A stretch of DNA of 64,000 nt from Stenotrophomonas sepilia (GTDB lineage Bacteria > Pseudomonadota > Gammaproteobacteria > Xanthomonadales > Xanthomonadaceae): assembly GCF_003244875.1 (NCBI RefSeq), contig NZ_LXXZ01000087.1, forward strand, positions 1 to 64,000. The letters run 5' to 3'. The notes beneath the pieces were generated by a model, which was not told where the DNA came from, made no database searches, and saw nothing but the letters and a program-made list of their open reading frames with translations. Position 1 is the stretch's first letter. Each line of letters starts with the position of its first letter. Shown here one piece after another: positions 45,069 to 53,940 of this stretch. The translations under genes and the position numbers were made by a program.

Positions 45069-45675
45069 GCTGCTGTTGTTTTCATCCCTCAACTGCGCGA
45101 TGAGGCAGACGGCCCGCCCGTCGCTGCGCTCGGCCCACAACTGTCCGACCAGGCGCCCTCCCATTTTCCGGCCAGCCGTAGATCAGTCCCCGCCGTTGTA
45201 GTCCACCACCAGCAGGAGCCCTTCAGCAAGACGAGCGACGAAGCCTGGTTAGCCCCGAAGGTCTACCGTTGCCCAGCATATCAATCATTTATCACAACAA
45301 TACTTTCGGCGATACTACCCTTTCCAGCCTTCAGATTCAGATCCATGGACCAGGGACAGTAGTGCTCCGGAGGTGATGAGCCTCCTTGCGGCAGTCACAC
45401 GGTAGATGAGCCGTCATGCGAACCAGGCAATCGCTACGCACGACCTCCAAACCACCAGAGGACACGGCTTGTTGGCCCAAGCATTGTTCATAAGCAGCAT
45501 ATGAGCCCCCTCTCAGCCCCTGAGACAGTGGCCTCGCCTTGCCCCCCCCCCTGTCTCGACACCTCTTGGAGCACCTGCCTCTCGCCCGGCTTGGGGTCGA
45601 GTGAGGTTAGAGTAGTAAAAACTGCGCAGGGGATGACAACGCGCAGGCTCTCAAACGGAAATTAAGGGGAACCGC
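45069..45675. other. 607 bases without a convincing gene
   Basis: Only short frames occur. Near 45619-45655 the sequence AAAAACTGCGC...GCGCAG forms a short inverted repeat that resembles the cassette hairpin and lies ~50 bases upstream of the gene at 45676. A run of ten C at 45542-45551 is outside any gene. Confidence 0.4.
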
Positions 45676-46395
45676 ATGGCTCATGACACAGACTCGCAGA
45701 AGATCAGCTTGCCCGAATGGCTGTCCATCAATCCTTGGGCGATCGTCTTGGTCGTCACTGCATTGATTGCAGGTATTCTCATGGGAGCACAACACAGCAA
45801 GGTTCCAGAGCTTGCCAACGTCATTGTCGGCCCGGCCGTAGGTTCGTTCCTTGCAGTTGGAGCTGGTGCATGGCTCGCGAATTGGCAGGAGCGCCGAAAG
45901 CGCACCGAAGCCAAAGTCTTCATCGCGCCTATCTTGGGTGAGATCACCCAAGCCATTGAAGGCGCCATCAACGGTTACGCAAATTACGAACGGCTTCTTC
46001 AGGAGCATAGACTCACCAAGCCAGCTCCAAAGGATGGACGGGTCGCCGCCGCCTCTTGCTTAGCAAAGCTTGAGGAAGAGGGCCACAAGATCAATCGCCG
46101 GCTGCACCAGCTCCAGACGGCCTTCAACTCCGTGGGCTATCAAGGCAGTGTTCTGTATGCAGACGCGCTGGAGATCCTCAAACGAATCCAGTCACGACTG
46201 GACAAGCACTCAGAGGAAATGGGGGAAACGGACGCTGACATTTCCGAGCGCACCGTCGGCGACCTCATTGATCTGTGGCGCTGGTCCGATTCCCTCAAAG
46301 CAACGGCCGTGTCTGGAAAATACACACCATCGATTCGGCCATTGCCCGATGGGGTCCGAAACGATCACCGCTGGAGTGCTAGCACGCCGTCCTGA
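45676..46395 (+). CDS. Membrane protein with cytoplasmic coiled-coil domain
   Basis: A 239-residue protein. Two hydrophobic helices lie near residues 20-40 and 48-68. A long charged helical domain follows (W-Q-E-R-R-K-R-T-E-A-K, then repeated Lys/Glu helices). ATG at 45676 follows AAGGGGAA. No family recognised. The layout (two membrane helices plus helical domain) occurs in some defence effectors, but no motif supports that here. Confidence 0.5.
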   Translation: MAHDTDSQKISLPEWLSINPWAIVLVVTALIAGILMGAQHSKVPELANVIVGPAVGSFLAVGAGAWLANWQERRKRTEAKVFIAPILGEITQAIEGAINGYANYERLLQEHRLTKPAPKDGRVAAASCLAKLEEEGHKINRRLHQLQTAFNSVGYQGSVLYADALEILKRIQSRLDKHSEEMGETDADISERTVGDLIDLWRWSDSLKATAVSGKYTPSIRPLPDGVRNDHRWSASTPS

Positions 46396-46402
46396 CAAAT
46401 TT

Positions 46403-48598
46403 CTACTTGCAATCCAGATCGAGAGCGACCGTCGCGTTGCCCAAGTTGCTGGGCAACGTGGCCTTGCAGACCCCTTCCACCTCCACCGTCTGGCCGGGGC
46501 GCGGCTGCTTCAGGTAGAGCACCCCGTCATAGCCCACCTGGGTGGTCTCGGTCGCCGTCTTGGCCACCGTGCCCGCTTCGATGGCCGAGCCAGTGAGGCG
46601 GAAGGTGCGCGCGGCCTCGGTCAGGACCGGGAAGGTAAGGTGCATGCCGGCTTGGCGGCCAGCGGTGGCGGCTTGCTCGATCTCGGCCAATTGGGTGCCC
46701 AGTGGCAGCGCCCGATCGTCTACGCGGACCTCCGTGGGCACCATCGGGGTCACCTCGCCCACCACCAGGCGGCCTTGGGCGTTGGTCTTCCCCACCAATC
46801 TGCCGCCCACCCTCACCGGCACCCCGGCTTGGCCGGGCACGTCCACCACGGCGAAGGATTCGGCCGGACCTAGGAACGTCACGCCCTGGCGGTCCAGGTG
46901 GACGGCACCGGCCATCGAACCGGAAGCCCAGGTGCCGCTGGGCCCGTGCTCGGCGTTGATCTGGGCCCACCCTGCCCGGGTGGTCCAGTTGGCGTTGGCC
47001 CGGGCGGTCTGGCCAGCCGCTCCCTCGTCCACCGAAGCAGACAAGCCGACAGGGGTTCCCAACACCGTGGGACGGGCGCGTCCTTGGACGGCCCAAGCGG
47101 TGGCATCGGGGGCTTGCCGGGCCCTAACGCTCACGCCCTTGCCCCGGCCGAAATCGTAGCTGTAGCCCACCTCCACCCGGGTTTCCTTGCGCTCCAGATC
47201 GCGCAACGCGGAGACGGCCACGGTGTGCCCGTAGCCACGCCAAGTCAGCCCGGCGTCGGCGTAAGCGGTGCGAAAGCGTGGCGTGCGCACGTCCGAATAG
47301 CTGGCCCGAAGGGACCACTGGGGCGTGGGCCGCCAGAAGACCGAGCCTCGGGTGCGCTGCTCCACCTCCACCGCATTGGAGGCGCGCAGGCGCCAGTAGT
47401 CCTGTTGGCGCTCGTGCTCCAGGCGCACGCCAAACCCCGGGCCGCGGTAGTCGTAAGCCATGGCCTGCCGTTGGCCGCCTTGGGTTGACGTGCCCACTTC
47501 CAGATCCAGCGTGCCGTAGGTGCCAAGCACCGTGGTGGCCCCCAACGCCACGTTGGCCTTACCGTTCGATGAGGTTTGGGCGGTGCCGCGCAGGCTCCAC
47601 CGGTCATTGAGGCCCCAAGCCACCGCCCCGGTCGCGCCCAACGCTCCATAATCGCTCTCCCCTTGGCGCACACGGCCGGCGGCGACTTCCCAGGTGGTGA
47701 GCCCTTTGCGGAGCAACGTGGGGGCGACGTAGAAACGCTGATCGCTCACCACGGTTTCGCGGCCGTAAGGGTCTCGCACCACCACTCGGGTTTGCTGCGC
47801 ACCGGTGCCCAAGGCGCTGCCATCGGCCGTGAACGGCCCCTTCCCCACCTGGCCCTGCAGCACACGGGCGCGGTTGGCCAGGACTTCCACCGTGGCCGGA
47901 TCGAGCGCCACGCCACCGAGCATCGGGACGGGATAGGTGGGCGTCAACGGGTCCAACGCCCGCGGGTCCTTGGCCACGCGCATCCCAGCCAGGTTGACCG
48001 GAGAGGACGACGGACCAGCGAACACATCGCCGGCCTGGTAAGTCACCAAGCGGTTGGGATCGTCTTTCTGCCAGCGCGTCACGCCGCGAACGTAGCCGGT
48101 GCCCGACGCGTCGGTGTTGACCTGCCCGCTGGTGCTGACAACGCCCCAACGGCCCGCCTTGCGGACTTCGTGCCCCAAGGAGAGCGCCTGCTGTTGCTCG
48201 GACACCATGCCCGCCACGCTGTAGTTCACCAGCACCCCGGGAGCGGGCGGCGCGATGGGGCCGCGCTCGGCGCGGACACGGGCCACGCGCTGGGCTTTGA
48301 GCCGGTCTGCCGGCAAGTCCAGAGCGACCGTGGCGCTGGCCTCGTCCACGGCAAAGCCCACGCCCAGCGCCTGGGCGCTCATCGGATCCGTTTGACCCGG
48401 TGGAAGCTGGAGTCCGACCTCGCGCCACGTGGCCGGCTCGGCGAACCACTGACCGCCTTGCTGCCAGAACGTGAGCGGATCCGCCTTGGCCTTGCCGCCG
48501 ATCACCGGCACCAGGAACGCGGGTGCCACGCCTTCGGGCACCGCTGCGCTGGCCGACGATGCAGCCAGCAACAACAACGCCAAGGCGTGGCCACGCAT
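46403..48598 (-). CDS. Fimbrial outer-membrane usher
   Basis: A 731-residue protein with a signal peptide (about residues 1-18), an N-terminal plug/chaperone-binding region and a long beta-barrel region of alternating Arg/Tyr/Trp strands (for example R-L-R-A-S-N-A-V-E-V-E-Q). C-terminal domains with a G-D-P-like turn and a final D-L-D-C-K follow. It would thread pilin subunits across the outer membrane. It lies 3 bases after the chaperone gene. Order pilin, chaperone, usher is the minimal fimbrial set. Confidence 0.85.
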   Translation of the reverse strand: MRGHALALLLLAASSASAAVPEGVAPAFLVPVIGGKAKADPLTFWQQGGQWFAEPATWREVGLQLPPGQTDPMSAQALGVGFAVDEASATVALDLPADRLKAQRVARVRAERGPIAPPAPGVLVNYSVAGMVSEQQQALSLGHEVRKAGRWGVVSTSGQVNTDASGTGYVRGVTRWQKDDPNRLVTYQAGDVFAGPSSSPVNLAGMRVAKDPRALDPLTPTYPVPMLGGVALDPATVEVLANRARVLQGQVGKGPFTADGSALGTGAQQTRVVVRDPYGRETVVSDQRFYVAPTLLRKGLTTWEVAAGRVRQGESDYGALGATGAVAWGLNDRWSLRGTAQTSSNGKANVALGATTVLGTYGTLDLEVGTSTQGGQRQAMAYDYRGPGFGVRLEHERQQDYWRLRASNAVEVEQRTRGSVFWRPTPQWSLRASYSDVRTPRFRTAYADAGLTWRGYGHTVAVSALRDLERKETRVEVGYSYDFGRGKGVSVRARQAPDATAWAVQGRARPTVLGTPVGLSASVDEGAAGQTARANANWTTRAGWAQINAEHGPSGTWASGSMAGAVHLDRQGVTFLGPAESFAVVDVPGQAGVPVRVGGRLVGKTNAQGRLVVGEVTPMVPTEVRVDDRALPLGTQLAEIEQAATAGRQAGMHLTFPVLTEAARTFRLTGSAIEAGTVAKTATETTQVGYDGVLYLKQPRPGQTVEVEGVCKATLPSNLGNATVALDLDCK

Positions 48599-48601
48599 GG
48601 A

Positions 48602-49261
48602 TCACCGCCCCACAGGGACGGTGACGGGCTGGCCGTTGACGGTGATTGAAAGGTTTTCAGCGCGCTGCCCGGGCTGGGCCTCGTAGGTCATTGAGGCCCC
48701 CGGCAGGGTCCAACCCAACGCACCCTCGCGCCACGGCTTGCCACCAGCCGGGCCGATGGACGACACGCGGGCGGCGGTCTGGCCGTGGTTGGTCAGCCGG
48801 TAGCCCTTGGGCACCGCCTGGACGGTCACCTGGGGGACAGGCGCGTTGGCGACCTCAAAGGCCACGGGCAAGTCCTGGTTGACCAGCAACTGGACGCCTT
48901 GGACGTTGGGAGCCCTGAGCTGCATTAGCAGGACGCGGTAGTAGCGCCGCTCGCCCAGCGCGCCCACCCTCATCAACCGGGCGGTGCGCTTGGATTGGGG
49001 CGGGACGTCCACGAAGGTGGGCGCCCCCACGATATCCGTGGTGGGTGAAAACACGTTCTGCCCTGTGGCCTGATCCCACCCCACGGCTTTCACCTGGTAA
49101 CGCACCGACGCGTCGCCGCTGTTGTGCAGGGTCACGGCGACGTGCTTGGCCGAGGTATCGGCCATCAGGGTGGTGGGGCCGACGGAGATGGAACCGGCGG
49201 ACGCCGAAAAGGACAGCAAGGACGCGGCGGCCACGGCCAAAAAACGTTGGGAATGGGTCAT
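48602..49261 (-). CDS. Periplasmic pilus chaperone (PapD-like)
   Basis: A 219-residue protein with a signal peptide ending S-A-S-A-G. The first Ig-like domain has V-T-L-H-N-S-G-D and a K-R-T-A-R-L-M-R-V-G segment with the Arg/Lys expected of pilus chaperones. The second domain has G-Y-R-L-T-N-H-G. It caps pilins and delivers them to the usher. ATG at 49261 after GGAGA. Confidence 0.85.
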   Translation of the reverse strand: MTHSQRFLAVAAASLLSFSASAGSISVGPTTLMADTSAKHVAVTLHNSGDASVRYQVKAVGWDQATGQNVFSPTTDIVGAPTFVDVPPQSKRTARLMRVGALGERRYYRVLLMQLRAPNVQGVQLLVNQDLPVAFEVANAPVPQVTVQAVPKGYRLTNHGQTAARVSSIGPAGGKPWREGALGWTLPGASMTYEAQPGQRAENLSITVNGQPVTVPVGR

Positions 49262-49343
49262 GGGGTCTCCTTTAGGGGCGTCTCCATTCAAACTAGATCG
49301 GAATACCATTCCGTCAACCCATACCTACTCATCTTTTCGGCAA

Positions 49344-49371
49344 CAAAAAGCCCCCGGGGCAAGCCGGGGGC
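49344..49371 (-). terminator. Hairpin after the pilin gene
   Basis: On the minus strand GCCCCCGG/CCGGGGGC is followed by CTTTTTG. It sits between the pilin stop (49392) and the chaperone start (49261). It likely reduces read-through so that the pilin is made in excess. Confidence 0.8.
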
Positions 49372-49391
49372 GTCGGGACAACCGATGGGGA

Positions 49392-49892
49392 TCAGTTGTA
49401 AGTGGCGGTGACGGTGACCGTGTCGGTGTAGTTGCCGCCCACGGCCTGCTTGAGGGCCAGGAAGCGCACCGCGTAGTTGTAGCTCTGGACGGTGCCGTCG
49501 CCAACGCCGGTGAACGCGTCGGTGTCATCCCCCCATACTTGGCTTCCCTGCGGGTCCTTGAAGAAACCGTAGGGGATGTAAGCCCCGGCGCCGTTGGTCA
49601 CAGCCCGATAGGTCCCATACCCGGACAGCAGGCCGAAGTTCTGCCCCTGGCCCGGCGAAATGGAGTAAGTCGTGCCCGCGTTGCACACGATGCTCAGCCC
49701 GGAGGTGCGGGCGGCAGCTTCGGAGATGCCCGACCAGTCCATGCCTTCGATGGAGGTCACGGACAGCTGGCAGGTGTTGGTCAAGGTGCCCTGAATCGTC
49801 AGGTCCGCGGTGGTGTCGGCGGCGAACGCGGGCACTGCAAGCGAAGCCAGGGCGATGGGCAGAAGGGCGCGAAGGAAGGTCTTGCGTGTCAT
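49392..49892 (-). CDS. Spore-coat-U/Csu-like pilin
   Basis: A 166-residue secreted protein with a signal peptide ending V-P-A-F-A-A. The mature part has two Cys (N-T-C-Q-L and I-V-C-N-A) that should form the pilin disulfide. It ends V-T-V-T-A-T-Y-N, the usual C-terminal strand. This is the Csu-type or spore-coat-U pilin fold. No tip adhesin or minor pilin gene is present. Confidence 0.85.
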   Translation of the reverse strand: MTRKTFLRALLPIALASLAVPAFAADTTADLTIQGTLTNTCQLSVTSIEGMDWSGISEAAARTSGLSIVCNAGTTYSISPGQGQNFGLLSGYGTYRAVTNGAGAYIPYGFFKDPQGSQVWGDDTDAFTGVGDGTVQSYNYAVRFLALKQAVGGNYTDTVTVTATYN

Positions 49893-50005
49893 GGGTATCG
49901 TCTCCTTGAGAGGGATTGAGTGGGGATGAGTAGCCCCAGAATGGGCCATCCCCTTACCGATACCTCGAATCTGAAAACGCGCAAGGGTGGGCATTGAGCC
50001 AGCGG

Positions 50006-50464
50006 TCAGAGCCTGGCTCGTTTGCCACCGGCCGCTGACTGTCTCCATAACCCATCCAGCTCACGCGCACGGTGCTGAGCCATTGCCTCCTGAATCATCC
50101 GCTGAAGGACGAACGCAAACGCGTCAGTCACAAAAACGCCCACGCCGATCCCGCAATCATCCGGCAAGCTGGAAATCTGTTTTATCGATGGCTGGTGAAT
50201 GACCTCGTCGAGCTCAGGGGGCAACGGGTCCACGAACGTGTCAATGAACGCCCTCACCTCGGTTTCGGCTGCTTTGCAAAGGTCGGCGTCAGTGAGCAGC
50301 GCCCGCAAGTCGGCAAGCGTGGGAAGCCACACCGTATTGAAGAGCGGGCCACCCACCGAGGGACTGACGAAATGGATGCCGTGAAGCACGGATGCCCTCT
50401 CACTCTTTCCGAGCTCTCCGTCTCCCCAATAACCGTTCATCGGAGGAGTCACGTCACCCATCAT
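50006..50464 (-). CDS. Hypothetical protein with KRARL tail
   Basis: A 152-residue protein starting M-M-G-D-V-T-P-P-M. It has a helical centre (T-D-A-D-L-C-K-A-A-E-T-E-V-R-A-F) and ends A-A-G-G-K-R-A-R-L. ATG at 50464 overlaps the end of the upstream gene by 11 bases. Regulated by cassette copy 4 through that upstream gene. No family recognised. Confidence 0.5.
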   Translation of the reverse strand: MMGDVTPPMNGYWGDGELGKSERASVLHGIHFVSPSVGGPLFNTVWLPTLADLRALLTDADLCKAAETEVRAFIDTFVDPLPPELDEVIHQPSIKQISSLPDDCGIGVGVFVTDAFAFVLQRMIQEAMAQHRARELDGLWRQSAAGGKRARL

Positions 50465-50750
50465 TAGCCAGTTCTGCGCGCCGCCCCTGCTCTTCTCGCC
50501 AGCACTTGAGCAGGTGTTTGTAACCGGGCTTGGCTTGGGGGACGTGGAAGGATCGTCCGTAAGTGTTGACCTTCCCGCCGTTGTGGAGCTCGACGGCATG
50601 AACCGCGGTCCAAGTGGTCGCCCAGCCCAGGCTGTCGTCCTCTTCAAAGCTGACGGGCTCCAAGGAGACCGCTGCATAATTTTCAATCAAGCCGGGATTC
50701 AATCCCAACGCGATCATCTTGGTTTCGTTGGTTGTGACGGTTGCGCTCAT
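50454..50750 (-). CDS. Hypothetical backbone protein
   Basis: A 98-residue protein starting M-S-A-T-V-T-T-N-E-T-K-M. It has a helical end (H-L-L-K-C-W-R-E-E-Q-G-R-R). The ATG lies 67 bases from the palindrome of cassette copy 4, the standard spacing. It is the first gene of a pair with the KRARL-tailed protein. Confidence 0.5.
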   Translation of the reverse strand: MSATVTTNETKMIALGLNPGLIENYAAVSLEPVSFEEDDSLGWATTWTAVHAVELHNGGKVNTYGRSFHVPQAKPGYKHLLKCWREEQGRRAELANDG

Positions 50751-50796
50751 GTGACACCTCTTGGCTTGGTCGGCGGCATTGCCTACCCCTTAATTC

Positions 50797-50985
50797 AAGG
50801 TAGATCGCCCTGGAAATTTGTCCACGGCCTTAGTGGACAAAATCTTGACTAAAAGCAAAAAATGCGGCGCTAAGGCCGCAGTTTTTCCTAACATCACTTA
50901 TCGCGCCGAAGGCGTTGGTGCTTTCCATCCATGCGGATGCTTTTTCAGATGCCGGCGCGCAGCGGCCGCCGGCGGCTTCCGCCGC
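50797..50985 (-). repeat. Regulatory repeat cassette, copy 4
   Basis: TTTGTCCAC/GTGGACAAA palindrome at 50817-50842, TTGACTAAAAGC at 50845, then a hairpin with GCGGCGC...GCCGC and an intact T-tract. It diverges from copies 1-3 after GCGCCGAAGGCG. It lies between the RadC-like gene and the 50750 gene. Confidence 0.85.
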
Positions 50986-51009
50986 AGGTCTTTGCTTTAA
51001 AGGGGGTGG

Positions 51010-51489
51010 TCACACCCACCCTCGTGAAGCCATCGACACGTGCGAGGTGCCCGCGATCACAAGGTGATCCAGCACTCGAATGTCGAAAAGGGCAAGGGCC
51101 TGCTTGAGGCGGTCGGTGATGGCGCGGTCGGCAGCGCTGGGCTCGGGGTTTCCGCTGGGGTGGTTGTGAAAGAAGATGACCGCGGCGGCGTTGTGGTCCA
51201 ACGCCTTCTTGGCGACGATGCGGGGATGGACTTCGCACCCATCGATGGTGCCTTGAAAGAGGTGCTCGGTGGCAAGGATGCGGTGGCGGGCGTCCAGGAA
51301 CACCGTGCCAAACACTTCGTGATCCAGGTGCGCGCAGCGGGCAGTGAGGTAGTTGCTGGCACTGGAGGGGTCGGTGATGGCCTCGTGGCGCTGCAGGCGA
51401 CGCTCCAAGATGTGCGAGGCGGCCAAGAGGATGCCCTCATCGTCCATGGCCAGCTGGTATTGGGCCCGAATGTCGTTGGCTCGCTTCAC
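51010..51489 (-). CDS. RadC-like JAB/MPN domain protein
   Basis: A 159-residue protein. The JAB motif H-N-H-P-S-G-N-P-E-P-S-A-A-D lies near residue 115, and a catalytic-type Glu occurs earlier in the domain. Plasmid and ICE RadC-like proteins of this short form are common and of uncertain role. GTG at 51489 follows a GGAG site. No helix-hairpin-helix domain, unlike chromosomal RadC. Confidence 0.8.
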   Translation of the reverse strand: MKRANDIRAQYQLAMDDEGILLAASHILERRLQRHEAITDPSSASNYLTARCAHLDHEVFGTVFLDARHRILATEHLFQGTIDGCEVHPRIVAKKALDHNAAAVIFFHNHPSGNPEPSAADRAITDRLKQALALFDIRVLDHLVIAGTSHVSMASRGWV

Positions 51490-51512
51490 TTGCTTTCTCC
51501 ACCGGCGCGGGA

Positions 51513-51599
51513 TTAGCGACGGGCGGGCGTGGTGTCTGCGGCGGAGGCGGTCAGTGGGAGCAGGCCGACAAGGGCCAGAGAAAGAACCAAGACGCGCAT
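51513..51599 (-). CDS. Tiny secreted peptide (28 aa)
   Basis: An ATG at 51599 follows the perfect ribosome site AAAGGAGG. The ORF reads M-R-V-L-V-L-S-L-A-L-V-G-L-L-P-L-T-A-S-A-A-D and ends P-A-R-R. Positions 1-20 are a textbook signal peptide, which would leave a mature peptide of ~8 residues. It is upstream of the RadC-like gene on the same strand. It may be a translated leader. Confidence 0.45.
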   Translation of the reverse strand: MRVLVLSLALVGLLPLTASAADTTPARR

Positions 51600-51668
51600 G
51601 AGGCCTCCTTTCATGAATGGGTTGCACTACCCATAACAAAAGGTTTGGTTTGCGCAACGGGATCTAGA

Positions 51669-51696
51669 AAAGAAAAAGGCGGCTTTCGCCGCCTTT
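51669..51696 (-). terminator. Intrinsic terminator after the ankyrin gene
   Basis: AAAGGCGG/CCGCCTTT stem of 8 bp with a short loop. On the minus strand it is followed by CTTTTTCTTTT, 10 bases after the stop at 51706. Confidence 0.85.
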
Positions 51697-51705
51697 CCCT
51701 TGGGC

Positions 51706-52908
51706 TTAGAAGCGCGCTCGCAAGCGAGGGGCTTCCTGGGTTTGGCTGTCCTGCCCGTGGGCCTTCATGGCCGCACCAACCTGGCGTTTGGCATCGGCCC
51801 CAAACCCGCCTTCCGGTGGCTTCCAAGCGTTGGCGGGCGGGAGCAGGCTGACCAGGAGCTTGGCCCTCTCTTGAGCCCGCAAGTCGTTGAAAAATGGCTT
51901 GCCGCTGTTGATCGGCGCTTCGCCCTTTTGGTTTTGGATGTGGGGATCTGCGCCCGCCTCAATCAGCGCACTCCAGACAGTGGCATCGCGGCCCGCATGA
52001 AGAGAGGTATTCCCGTTGTTGTCTTGGGCGTTCATATCCGCCCCTGCCTTGGCGAGCGCTTCAATCGTCTCTGGAAAAATCGCACGGTGGATCGGCGCCT
52101 GGCCGTCCATTCGCCGTGCAATGACGTCTGCGCCTGCACGGGTGAGCAAGGCCACCGCCTCGGGGTCCCTGGCTATATGCAGCGGTTGATTCCCCTGGTC
52201 ATCGCTCGCCGCGGGATCAAGGCCTGCTTTCAGAAGTTCCTTAAGCGCGCCCGTGTTCGCCTCGAAGAGAGGGGTTCGCCCTCGGTTATCCCGGGCTAGG
52301 ATGTCTGCCCCGGCCGCAATCAAGGCGCGGGCCTCCGTCTGCCCGGTTGCTCGGAAGAGAGGGGTTTGCCCTTCATTATTCCTCGCGCTGACATCCGCTC
52401 CCGCCTTCAGCAACGCTTTGAGACTGTCGTTGTGTGCGCCAAACAACGGGGTGTTCCCTTGGGTGTCGCGAGCGTTGATGTCAGCGCCAGCCTTCACGAG
52501 CTCCCTTAAAGCCCCTTCGCTCGCTCCGAAAAGGGGCGTTTTCCCTCGGTTATCGCGCGCATGAATGTCTGCCCCGGCCGCAATCAACGCCCTGGCATCC
52601 CCTTGCCCTCTCGCGTTAAAAAGCGGTGTTTCCCCTTGGTTATTCTGCGCATTGATGTCTGCCCCGGCCTTGATCAGTTCAATCACGGCTCCCTCGCTTG
52701 TCACAGAATGAAGCGGCGTATTTCCAAGGCCATCCCTCGCTTCGATGTCAGCCCCAGCATCCAACAGCCTCCGAACTTCGCGCGGGTGATGCGCATCATG
52801 AAGTGGCGTTTGATCCAGCCAATCTTCATCCCTTGCGTTCACATCAGCGGGGATTTTGGTAAGCCCGATTTGCTTCAGAAGAACGTCTTTGAGATTCGAA
52901 ATATTCAA
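51706..52908 (-). CDS. Ankyrin-repeat protein with conserved C-terminal module
   Basis: A ~400-residue protein with at least nine consecutive ankyrin repeats of the form (A/K)-A-G-A-D-(I/V)-x-A-R-(D/N)-x-x-G-x-T-P-L-F. The C-terminal ~60 residues (L-L-P-P-A-N-A-W-K-P-P-E-G-G-F-G and R-Q-V-G-A-A-M-K-A) are shared almost exactly with the next gene at 52975. The end is P-R-L-R-A-R-F. TTG at 52908 after GGAGGTG is preferred; ATG 52923 would place the ribosome site inside the gene. Confidence 0.65.
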   Translation of the reverse strand: MNISNLKDVLLKQIGLTKIPADVNARDEDWLDQTPLHDAHHPREVRRLLDAGADIEARDGLGNTPLHSVTSEGAVIELIKAGADINAQNNQGETPLFNARGQGDARALIAAGADIHARDNRGKTPLFGASEGALRELVKAGADINARDTQGNTPLFGAHNDSLKALLKAGADVSARNNEGQTPLFRATGQTEARALIAAGADILARDNRGRTPLFEANTGALKELLKAGLDPAASDDQGNQPLHIARDPEAVALLTRAGADVIARRMDGQAPIHRAIFPETIEALAKAGADMNAQDNNGNTSLHAGRDATVWSALIEAGADPHIQNQKGEAPINSGKPFFNDLRAQERAKLLVSLLPPANAWKPPEGGFGADAKRQVGAAMKAHGQDSQTQEAPRLRARF

Positions 52909-52974
52909 CCCACACCTCCACAATAGTATTTTGACCTCCCACCATTAGCAGAAAATCAGAACCTCGCAAGGGAA

Positions 52975-53406
52975 TTAAATAGAAGAAGACGGCTCTTGCC
53001 GCCTTTCTTTTTCCATGTCAAAACCGTTGTCGGATTCGAGGCTTCTGGCTTCCCTTTCCTCACCCTGGGCTTTCATGGCCGCACCGACTTGACGTTTGGC
53101 GTCGGCCCCAAATCCGCCTTCCGGTGGCTTCCAAGCATTGGCAGCGGGAAGGAGCTCGTCAAAAAGCTTGGATCGGTTGTGGGCACGAATGACCTGATCG
53201 GATTGATCATTACCTGGCCGCCCCAGAAGATCCGTGGGCGTTGTTCCTTCTAAATCGGGATCCTGAGGCGTGCGTCCAGCCTTGAGCAGGTCACCGGCCC
53301 ATTCTGCATCGCCGCATGCAACAGCGAAGTGGAGCGGATACTCGGTCGCGGCCGTCAGGAAGGCCTCGTAGTCTTGCCGCTGTCGATGCGGGCGTCCTCC
53401 TTCCAC
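52975..53406 (-). CDS. Ankyrin-type protein sharing the C-terminal module, likely 5'-truncated
   Basis: A 143-residue protein starting at GTG 53406. It has one partial ankyrin unit (P-L-H-F-A-V-A-C-G-D-A-E-W) and L-E-G-T-T-P-T-D-L-L. It then has the same module N-A-W-K-P-P-E-G-G-F-G and R-Q-V-G-A-A-M-K-A as the neighbour. An acidic frame upstream (D-E-L-R-Q-A-A-F-D-E-H-W) ends in a TAA and is out of frame, so the natural 5' end seems lost near the IS5 remnant. Confidence 0.5.
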   Translation of the reverse strand: MEGGRPHRQRQDYEAFLTAATEYPLHFAVACGDAEWAGDLLKAGRTPQDPDLEGTTPTDLLGRPGNDQSDQVIRAHNRSKLFDELLPAANAWKPPEGGFGADAKRQVGAAMKAQGEEREARSLESDNGFDMEKERRQEPSSSI

Positions 53407-53634
53407 TCATCTTAATTTGTCTCGTCGTCCCAATGCTCGTCAAAAGCGGCCTGGCGGAGCTCGTCGGGTAATCCCCCCATTTTTAGCAGCGGCCAAAAGT
53501 AGAAATAGGGATGGTCTGATCAATTCACACTGAGTCGTGGGTTTTCAGCGCCGGAGTCATCCTGGGCCTTCAGACGCGGCGGACTGCCATGTTTTCCGCT
53601 CTCGAAGTGCCCTTGCGGGCACCTCAAGACGGAG

Positions 53635-53860
53635 TTACCCCTGTGCCGCCAACAGCTTCCGGCGCACCATCCACAGGTTGGACAGCGCGAACAGGGTGAG
53701 CACCTGTGCCGTGTTCTTGATCAAGCCGAGATAGCGCACCTTGGTGTAGCCGAACTGCCGCTTGATCACCCGGAACGGATGCTCGACCTTCGCGCGCAGA
53801 CTAGCCTTGCAGCGCTCCCAGCGCTCAACCTGTTCGAGCTCACGCGCGTTGCCAATGGGG
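53635..53860 (-). pseudogene. IS5-family transposase remnant (3' end)
   Basis: The reverse strand encodes E-H-P-F-R-V-I-K-R-Q-F-G-Y and ends N-L-W-M-V-R-R-K-L-L-A-A-Q-G. The E-H-P-F-R-x-x-K-x-Q-F-G-Y block is typical of the end of IS5-group (DDE) transposases. Nothing of the N-terminal part remains. It interrupts the ankyrin gene neighbourhood. Confidence 0.75.
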
Positions 53861-53940
53861 AATTCAACCGGAGGATTGAAGAACGGGCTTGAAGGCTTGA
53901 GGATGAGCTACCTGGACCCGCAAACCGTCACGAGACCCCG

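Noticed and set aside
45542..45551. Ten-C run as a phase-variable tract
   Set aside because: It is not inside or directly upstream of a recognisable gene.
47576..48649. Plus-strand frame opposite the usher
   Set aside because: Antisense shadow; the usher frame has signal peptide and family features.
53500..53640. Intact IS5 element
   Set aside because: Only the last ~75 codons of the transposase remain and no matching end was found on the other side.
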